In this document: positions 52,271 through 62,500 of the stretch, in pieces
Numbering within the stretch: the stretch's first letter is position 1
Layout of the letters: every line of letters starts with the position of its first letter
Source of the DNA: Harmothoe impar
Lineage: Eukaryota > Annelida > Polychaeta > Phyllodocida > Polynoidae
Direction: 5' to 3'
DNA length: 64,000 nt
Assembly (NCBI GenBank): GCA_947462335.1
Contig: OX381720.1
Coordinates: 63,385,946-63,449,945 of the forward strand
Translations under genes and position numbers: made by a program
The notes under the pieces: model-generated
The model's database searches: none
What the model was told of the DNA's origin: nothing
The model's input: only the letters and a program-made list of their open reading frames with translations

Positions 52271-52440
52271 TTACTTTGCTGTGGGTTGGCTTATACCATG
52301 GATGCAGGCAGGCATGTGGTGGAGGATGTCGAGTAGAACTAAGAGACTGAACGTGACAGTCATAAGGATGATGCTGAGGACTCCTATTGACTCAGCATTC
52401 TGTGCCTCAGTTGGGGGAGTCTCCTCTGGTTCTGGTGCAT
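52271..52440 (-). CDS. Sushi C last exon: stalk, TM and tail
   Basis: The acceptor is CAAATTCAG. It has a stalk, then GVLSIILMTVTFSLLVLL, then a tail of about 20 residues (DILHHMPACIHG...) ending in TAA. Confidence 0.8.
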
Positions 52441-55400
52441 CTGAATTTGGATGAGTCTCATAAGCTTTCAGAATGTAATTTCTAGAATCATTCAAATTAT
52501 TTGAATCTAATGTTTCAGGCAGAAGAGTATGCCTTATGTAGTGACACACATAATATTATCAAAAAATGTGTACTGTATTACTCAAACAATCAAAGACAAA
52601 CAGTGTTATATATTTGTAAGTTCAGCCATTGCATAATAATTTTATTATGTTATCAAGGATTTTTGTGTGCAAAAATATCTTAAATAATCAGAACATTGAG
52701 ATTAGTAAATTGATGAACTATTTACTGTACCTGTACATGTTGCTATTGGTGGGTCCCATTGGCCATCAATGGTGCAGGTTGCGAGGTAGGATGTCTCATT
52801 AGTGGAGGTGAAGACACCTTCAGAACATGACACGTTCACCACTGTGTTATAGATGTGCTTCTGGGTGTCAACTACCAGATTCTCCCACACGGGTATGACA
52901 GCACAGTTGATGTCTAAAAGAAGAAAATTTAGGCGGAGTAAGAAATTTTGTTACAATCAGACCGAAAAACACCATTGAGTAAATTCAATTTTGATTGCCA
53001 CCATTTTTTGCCAAAATTAAAAAAAAGCATTTTTGCAGTATCGTCAAATTGTTCATTGTTGGTCAATTATTTTACTGGGAAGAGGAACATTTGAGTATCT
53101 ACCTATGAGTTGAAAATAAGAAGACTTTGTAATGGTAATTATTTTTTAAAAGGACAAAAGACCTATGTGTCTGTTCAGCTATTCTTTATATCCAACATGA
53201 ATGTTACCTTGACAGTCCTGTGGTAGCCGGCTCCACTGCCCTGTGTGGGTGCATGTGATGGTGGTGTTCCTGACTGTAACGTGCCCCATCATGTAACCAT
53301 GCAGACAGCTGTAGGTGACCACACTGCCATACGTGGTGCTCAGGGTGCTGGTACGGCTGTACATGACAACAGGAACTGGGGGGCAGTGCACAGCTATGAA
53401 ACATAGCAGAATGAAACAAGAATATAGGAGATTATAAGTACTGAAATACCAAGGCATTAATAAAAGCAATAGAGGGATCCTATATGGGTACATTGGAATT
53501 AAAGAAATATATATACATGAGTTTGGGAGCTAAGTATGTCTGCTTAAATCTAAAAAAAGGTATGCATTTGGATAAAGATTCGATGGTTTATGGTACAAAA
53601 TAAGATTCATCTTTATTACAATTTAGCAATAGAGAGACTCCGCTGGTAGCTATAATGATACAAAAGGAAAAAAAAAATGTTGTTCATAATGTGAGGCATA
53701 TAACTGGGTGTTTGGCAGGGCCTTCAAGTACATTTACATGGCTTTTCACAAGTGTATGAAGTATAAAAAAACAATCAGGTCTGGGTCTATATTTATACAC
53801 ACCTGTACATCCCTCCTGTAGGTAGCGTCCTGCCCATGTCCCGTCAGCTGTACAGTTAACTGACATCCTCCTGGCTGTATTTGGGAACTGATGACCCTGG
53901 TTACAGGTGTAGTTCACTGTGCTTCCAAACACAGCCGTATCTCCTTCTCTGAGGGTGTTTGGGACATCAGGGATCTCTGGGCATATGATAGCTGTCAATA
54001 TATGAAGTAAAATCCACAACAAGCCACTGAAAGATCATGCTATTCATAAGTCAACATTTTCTGTCCATACTGGTAAAAGCTTTTTTTTGCCATTTTTCAA
54101 AAAATAAGGAATTTATGTCATTCAACTTAAAGTCAAGTTTGTATTGTCTGTCAAAGTTTTTGGAACACATGGCAAGTACTTATGAAGTTGAATCGGTAAT
54201 TTAATTACGCCACTTACGTTGACAGTTAGATAGTGTATCGTTCCAGGTAAGGTCCTCTCCACATTTAACAGTCATTGAGGTGTCATTGTTTGCTGTTATG
54301 AATCCATGGTGACAGGTTTGGATGACAACACTGCCCACAGTGGCATTTATAGAACCCACATTCGAGTTACGCTGTGTCCTTACAATTGGACAGGTCTCTG
54401 CTGTAAGGAAAAAGGTCGGTCGGAAATATGAGGTTATAGTATGGCAAACCTGTCAAATTTCTTTTCCAAATTTCAATATATGATCTACATTTATGCTATT
54501 CAAGAAATTTTTACAAAATATAATAATAATCAAGTGAGCAGTGAGCTGGCCAAACTCTCTGGGCGGTGCTCTGGCAGAAACAAAGGCGGTAACCAATATA
54601 CACATGCAGCGAACCTAGCGGGTGCCCCTTACCGGGTAACATGAACTTAACGCGCAAACAACCCTCACCAATAGTGGAGACAAGGGACTCGTATCCAACC
54701 ATAAAGTAGTGTTGAAGCCTTCACTTTTGATCCCTTCTTGTAAATAGATGTAACATGAACTCACCCAAGTAGTATAGTATGTATCGGAACGGGACTATAG
54801 TTAAGTACTGTTTATTACTCAATCGACATGCAGCCAATCAGAGGCCTCCATTTGGTCACGTGACCGGAAGTGACCTACTTAGGGGATTAGTGGTGACGTC
54901 ACGTGACCTAGTTAGCCAATCAGAGGCCGCCATTGGGTCACGTGACCGGAAGTGACCTACTTAGGGGATTAGCGGTGCATTCTGGGTAACCCTGCAGCCA
55001 ATCAGAGGCCTCCATTGGGTGACCGGAAGTGACCTACTTAGGGGATGGTGCATTCTGGGTAACCTACTGACCTACTTAGGGGACCGGAAGTGACGTCACA
55101 TGACCTAATGGCCAACCGGAAGTGACCTCATTGAGGATCACGTGACCGGAAGTGACCTGATTGATCACGTGACCGGAAGAAGAAGAAGAAGTGACGTCAC
55201 GCGACTTAATGAAGAGATGAGCGTCTTTAAGGGGTCACGGGCTTTAAAATGTGATATCTTTTTTTTTGGAGGAGGAGGCGAGTCTCTTATTTTTTTTCGG
55301 TAAACTAATAAAAAACACCACGATATAAGTTTTTTTTCATTTTTTATTGTTTTACGAGCGACTGGAAGTGACTTATTGAACTAGTTAGAAGCGTTCTTTA

Positions 55401-56559
55401 GAGTGTATAAGGGGGAAGGAGGGGAAGGAGGGGAGGGGAGGGGGGGGAGGGGGGCCCTTTTAACATGCATGGGGAGGGGGGCGCTTTTAGGATGCATGGG
55501 GCGAGTGGTGGGGGGGAGGGGGGGGAGGGGGGCACTCTAGGGGGTGCGTTTGTCTCTTTTAAGAAAGAAAAAGATTTTCAATCGAGAGACACGCTTCTTC
55601 CTCTCGAGAGGAAGAAGCGTGTCTCTTCGTGTTTTTTTTTTGTTTATCACGTGCTGCGATGAGGCGATCAGCTGCGACTGGAGGAAGTGACACTTTAAGA
55701 GATCGCGCGTCTTAATTGTTATGATATATTTTTTTTTTTTTACTTACTAATAAAGAAGACGTATGAAAATAAAACACAACAATTCACATGTCCGTCGTTC
55801 TCGTTGTTTCTTGCTTGATAAAGTCAAGTAATATCGCGATGCCGAGGCCAAACTTTCCCATGTCCTCAGTCAACACTCGAAGGAGTTCAAAAGGCGTACC
55901 GCCGGCGCCGTCAGCTTCATCTTGCCACATTTTCAACACTCGGAAGGCCCACTCAGCGGGACTTCCTCCGTATTCGCATTCTTCAGCGATCTTATCTAAC
56001 CTCTCAGGCGACAATTTTAAATGGTCCCCCACCTCTTTCCACCTGCTACCCAGACGTCTGCCGAGGGTGCCCAAGTGCTTATGCATCGCGCGCGAGTCGG
56101 GGTTTTCGAAATCCAACCCCTGTCTGTGGAGAAGGGCCATCCACTGAGCCAACAGTTCCATGCGTCTAATGCGGGTGAAGACGCGACCGAGCTCGCCCCA
56201 TCTATGACGATGCGGGGTTTCACCCCACCACACTCGGAACATCGCCGTACACAGCTCCTCCGGTGTCTTGACACTGCGCTCTACTAGAGCATCCATACGG
56301 GCGGCGCTGACTTTTAAGCTACTGCCCAACTCTCTCCAACAGCCGCTCAACTCTTTACCTAGTTGACGAAGCAAGGCGTCGCTATAGGCTAACCGCCGCT
56401 GTCCTACCTGTCGGGTCTCCCCATCATCGGTCTGCTGCCTCGCGCCGCGTCTCACGTCGTCAAGCCGCATTAACTTTTTTTCAGGCGCACCGGGCGGTGA
56501 AGGCGAGCTTGAAAGTGGAATAGCTTGAGCCATCTCGTCTCGTCTTGGCGGCGGCGGCA

Positions 56560-56590
<31 letters not shown>

Positions 56591-59500
56591 CGGTGGTGGT
56601 GGTGGCGGTGGTGGTGGTAGTACCCGTTACTGGGGTCAGAGGCGATATGTTTTTTTTCCAACAGAAATGAGAGCTTTTTATACAGAGGGAGTTTAATCCC
56701 ATTTCCAACAGCGCTCCAGCTGTCTAGCGCCCTGTCCGCATGACGCTTTTTCAGCCGCTCCGCTCCTTAAGAGCTTAGATGACGAGGGGGTGTGGCATCG
56801 CTATCCGTGGAGACCAGCTGAAAACGGTGTTTTTTCCTCACTCATAGCCTTAATACCTCCTACCCCCTACCCGAGGACGTCTCCCTCCCTCTGACATTCA
56901 TTGTAACAAACGTCAGAGGTCAGGTGAAAATCGGATTTTTTTTTCATGCACAGCCTTAGGCAGCTGTCACCCCTCCCTATTGAACTAGCCGGCCGCCCGC
57001 CCGCCTGGCCGGCCCGGTCTACTCACCACGGCAGGAGGTGGCGATTTTTGTCTTACACTTAAGTCGCTCACCACATGCACACGCCTCTACTCACAGACAG
57101 ACACGTTCGTCTTAGGGGGGTCCTGCTTCACGCCACACGCCTCCTGTAGTTTTTTTTTGTATACACACTGTAAGCTCATCACCGTTACCGTTAATCCTTT
57201 ATACAGCTAACGCGCGCTGAATGGCTGAACAGGGTGGTAAGCGGCTTAGCTCACCACAGTGGATCCCTCAAAAAGGGATCCAGCTGAAAACGTCATACCT
57301 TATGTCTTTGTGAATGGCCGCCGCCGGTCAGTCGACGGCAGGCAGCAACCGCTTAACCCTTTATACAGCTAATGCGCGTTGAATTGCTGAACAGGGTGGT
57401 AAGCGGCTTAGCTCATCATCACAGTCGATCTCTCAAAAGAGGGGGGGGGAAAGGGATCCAGCTGAAAACGTCATGCCTTATGTCTTTTTGTTTCTCTTTG
57501 TGAATGGCCGCCGGCCAGCCGGCGGCAGCTGAACAGGGTCGGTAAGTAGCTTAGCTCTAGAAGCGAGAAGGCGTATATAAGGGGCTTGGAAACCTCCATT
57601 CACTCACTCATTCTTTTTTGCTGCTCTCTACAGTCACCACCATGAGCAAAAGACAACAGCTAGCGGCGTTCAAGAACAAGAAGACTACGCGGAACAGCGT
57701 TCGTTTAGCGTCAGTGCCTGCTCTTGCTACTGAACATGAGACTACCGCCGCAGCCGGTTGGTCTTATCACCCTCCTGCTGTAGCGAGCGCTCGCGGCAGT
57801 AGTAGTAGTAGTAGTAGTAGCAGTAGCACTAGTAGTAGCAGTAGTAGTAGTAGTGGTAGTAGTACTAGTAGTACTACTGGTAGCAGTCGTCGTGCTAGCG
57901 ACGTTGTTACACTCGCGACGGTACACGTTGCTGCTAAGCGCGCTGCCGCTGCTACCGCCGTCCCGCCTGCCACTGCTGCTGCTGCTGCTGCTGCTGCTGC
58001 GCCTGCTACTGCTGCGCTTGCTACGGCTGCGCCTGCTGAGGCTGCTGCTGCGCCTGCTACTGTTGCGTCTGCTGCGGCTGCGCCTGCTGCGGCTGCTTCT
58101 GCTGCACCTGCTGCTACTGCTACTTCTACTGACGACAACGCTCCTGGCACAGCGCAGTACTGGCAACCGGGTTTTTACCTCCCCACTACTGTTGATGACT
58201 TTGATGACCTGCCGCACGTTGCACAGCCCCTCTCCTCCACCACTACATCGACGGACGCCCTCGACGCCGCTCGCGCTGAGAGTTACAGCTATTCGGACAC
58301 TCAGCCCCTGAACCGAGAAGAAGAGGAGGAGGAGGAGCAGCAACAGGGTGAGACAGAGAACGACGCTGACGACGAGGCGTACGAAGAACCCGAAGGGCAA
58401 GGGGTGAGCGGTACGTTTTTCGGCTTCCCTCTTCGACCTTTCGACCTCACTTCCTCCACTGCTAGCGCCCCCCCGTCCGGTCCGTGGCGACTGCCCTCAC
58501 CGCCACCTTACGAGGGCGGCGGCGGCGCTTCATCTTCTACCGCTACACACAGCACGGACGGCGTGTGGCTGCGCTGTTCCAACAACGAGACCTCCGATAC
58601 CACCAGCGCTGACGCTGCTCCTGCTATCGGTTCTGCTGCTGATTCAGCTCACGCTGATGGTGTTACTCATCCTGCGGGTGTGAAACGTTCTAAGGTGAGT
58701 TCCAGAACAACAAGGCCCACTAAGAAGAGAAAAATACAAGAAAAAGAAGGAGATGGACGAGAAGAAGCAGAGAAAACACTCGGGTTAGAGTTCTGCTTAG
58801 ACGGAGCTTTGACGCTGGAGATCTGGGAGGACGTGGCTAGACTGTCTAGGAGGCCGCGCTACACAAAAGACGGCCAGGTGAAAGAGGCGTCTCTGACCAG
58901 AAGCAAGCGAGTGCACTTCACGGCCGACGCGCTGCGCGAGCTCATAGCACGCATCGCCGATATCCGCGCAGTGGTGCGCATACGCGACACAGCGGCCGCG
59001 CAAGGAAAACCTAATCACACCCCCTGGTTCGCAGTGCTGGATGAGGCGGGCGAAGTGTACGCAGCTGTGAGCTACTACAGCGGTAAGAACCTCGTCCACG
59101 TGCGCAAGTACGAAGGTCCTGACAAAAAACCCACACAGCAGGGGGTGACGCTGTCCGCCAGAGCGCTCAAAGAGTTGGATGACAAAACAGAGATCATTCT
59201 GAAATATCTCGGCATAGATTCGGAATGAGAGACGCTCAACGCTCACGCGCGCACACACACACACACAGCGTTTGACGTACGCTGTATGAGACAGACAGAC
59301 AGACAGACAGACGGATACACAGACAGCAGACAGAAAGATAGTTACATAGACGACAGATTGATAGATGGCTAGATAGATAGATAGATAGTTAGACGGCTAA
59401 GTAGTTGGTAACCGAGTGAAAAAAAACATGACACAGTACGTATGCGAAAAGTGTTTCAAAATGTTTAAAAGAGCGTACAACCACGAGAGACACGTAGAAA

Positions 59501-62500
59501 ATTGTAGAGTAGTAGCTAAGTTTTGCCCTCTATGCGGCGAAGGGGATTGCCGAAAGAGCGCTTGTCGACGCGAATCTCTGGACGGGGTGACCGTCCCTCC
59601 GCGCATATGTGCTGTACCGAACGGGGAGGAAACGTTCACGGCGAATTGGCCTGCGATACAAACGGGCGTCAGGATGCACGGGACTCGCGTGAGTGTAACA
59701 AACTTCAGGCTACCAACCGGCGAGTTGAGTGACGCTGTAGATACTATGCGTCGCATTCACTTGACACAAAGATTCAGATACAAAGTGGGTTTCTCGGTAG
59801 GCTTACTGTTACAACACAGAGAAGACAAGAGCAAACTGCGCTACTTCCACGCCTCCCAGAACAACGCAACTCTCATACAACCGCTCCCTACTGTAACTAA
59901 TTCAGAAACTTTGGAAGAGCTCCTCTCAAAGATGCAAAACACCGTCGCTTGCGAGGAGGTACGGAAACTTTGCGACGCTGACACCAAGTGGCACGTTCTT
60001 TTTCCTACCAATTTGAACATCTGCGTTTACATGGGACCGGGGGAATTCCCCATAGGCGGTAGGATCACGCAGGCCGGTCGAGTTGGAAAGAGAAGCGGCG
60101 TGTTAGATTTTCCCAACAAGGACAACCTCTGCATCTTCCGCTGCATTTCCTTTCACTTATACAACACCAGCAAGCGCGCTTCAGATTTGTTACGTCAGTT
60201 CTGTCCCGCTGCCACACCTGAATCCTTTCCGGGTCTGAACATCCGCGACTTACCCGCGTTAGAGAACTTGTTTGACGTACAAATAGCGGTTTACACCGCG
60301 TCGCGTCAAGTGCCGGGGCGGAAGTTGAGAAGACGCGTTACTCTGATCAGACCGCCTTCCAGAACTGTGGCCGCCCGAGGTAAAGTCAACCTACACCTGA
60401 CGGCGAAAGGCGGTTTGCACGTCTCTCTCGTCACGGACTTCAACGCGTACGCGGGCATATACGAATGTTGCAAGTGTAAGGCGGCGTTCACCACCGAGTT
60501 CTTGCTGAAGAGACACAGGAACCAGCTTTCCTCTTGCCGACAAGTCAAGTTGCGCTACGTAGGTGGCATCTACCAAAATTCGAGAACGATTTTCGAAGCG
60601 CTAGCAGACTTCTCCATTTTTCCCCCCGACGGACATTCCGGAATCTACCCTTACAAGATCGCCTTCGATTTCGAGGCTTTCTTCAGACCATAAAGAGAAG
60701 CAATCAATACTTGGCGGTTTACACACAGCACACGGTTTTCTTGGACGTAGTCAACTATTTGGCACCCGGTTACAACTACGCGACCTATTTGCGAGCTTTC
60801 ACCAGGAACGAAGAGAAAGGTCACTTTCCTTACGAATGGATGACGTCTACCAGGAAACTGGCAAACAGAACGCTGCCGCCGAGATCGGCTTTCGACAGCG
60901 AGCTGACGGGCGTCAAAATGTCCGAATCCGACTACGCCGCATGTCAGAAAGTTTGGTCCGACGAGAAGATGCAAACTATGGAAGACTACTTGATCCACTA
61001 CAACAACAAAGACGTGAAACCTTTCATAGAAGCTCTGAAAAATCACGCTAAATTTTTCCAAGATCGCGGCATCGACATGTTGAAAGACGGAGTTTCTCTC
61101 GCCGGTTTGACTTTACGCTTCCTCTTCCAAAACCTAGAAGACGCGTTCACAACGTTTCCCCAGTTCGACGCCGTCCTCCACGCTCTGATCAAAGAGAATC
61201 TAGTCGGCGGTCCTTCCATCATCTTCCATAGATTTCACGAGAAGGGCACCACGCGGATAAGGGAGCACAAGTACGGCGAAGAAGCGAGACCGTGCCAACA
61301 CATCCTAGGACTAGACGCTAACTCACTGTACTTGCGCTGCATGAGCGAAGCGCACTGCACGGGCTATTACGCGGTGAGACGGCCCGAGACCGAGTTCAAG
61401 CCCGAAATCAGGCAAAGAAACTCTCACAGCGCTTTGGAGTGGTTACGCTTCGTAGAGCACGACCGCGACGTGAAACTGCGCCACGCTCTGAACGGCGGCG
61501 AGATGGCGGTAGGCTGTCGGAGAATTCGCGTGGACGGATTTCACGCGGCCTCTAATACGGTTTTCCAGTTTCACGGGTGTTGGTTCGACGCTCACGAGTG
61601 CATACCGTCGCACCGATATCAGTGCGCTTCACTGAGAGAGGAGAGACGCGACAGAACGACCAGAGTAAGCGCTTACTTGAAAGCGTTAGGTTACAAGCTG
61701 GTCGTCGTGTGGGAGTGCGAATGGCGAGAGATGAAGCGTCGAGATGAGCGGGTCAAGGCCTCCCAACAACGCTGGAAGGTTGACGCTTTGAAAGTGTCTC
61801 GAAACGCGATGAGCGAGAGCGACATCCTTTCCGCTGTGAAAGAGGAGAAAATGTTCGGTTTAGTTCAAGTGGACATCACTACGCCGCCTCACCTACGAGA
61901 GTACTTCGAAGAAATGACCCCCGTTTTCAAGAACGCGACCGTTTCAAAATCGGACATAGGCCCTCACATGTCAGACTTTGCGCAGGAAGAAAAGCTGTTG
62001 AGCACGCCTCAGAGATGTCTGATAGGGAGTTACCACGGAAAAAATATTCTCTTGGGAACGCCGCTTCTCAAGTGGTATTTAGAGCACGGTTTGATAGTCA
62101 CCAAAGTGCAGCTGGTGGTAGAATACCTACCTAAACGCTCCTTTGCCGGTTTCGCGGACGAAGTGACGGCGGCGCGAAGACGTGGCGACGTGAACGAGAA
62201 CGAGAAAATTCTGTCAGACTGTTACAAGTTAATGGGAAACGCTACGTACGGTAAAACAATCTGCAACAAAGAAAAACACACGGCGGTGAGATACACTGAC
62301 AGTCGGAAGTTCGAACTATTGGCCAATTCGTGGCGCTTCAAAAAGGCGTCCGAGTTGACTTCCGATCTGTTTGAAGTCGAACTACAACCGAAAACGGTCA
62401 AGAACAACCTCCCTATTCAGATAGGGTTCATGGTATACCAGTACGCGAAGTTGAAAATGTTAGAGTTCACATACGACTTCTTGGATAGATTCGTCGATCG

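Noticed and set aside
56470..56708. Histidine/Arg- and Ala/Thr-rich ORFs over the GGC/GGT repeat
   Set aside because: Low-complexity readings of a triplet repeat in the leader of the death-domain gene.
57711..58400. Minus-strand and alternative-frame ORFs across the Ser/Ala-coding region of the PC4-like gene
   Set aside because: They arise from the triplet-repeat composition opposite the real gene, which has a TATA box, a good start context and a recognisable C-terminal domain.
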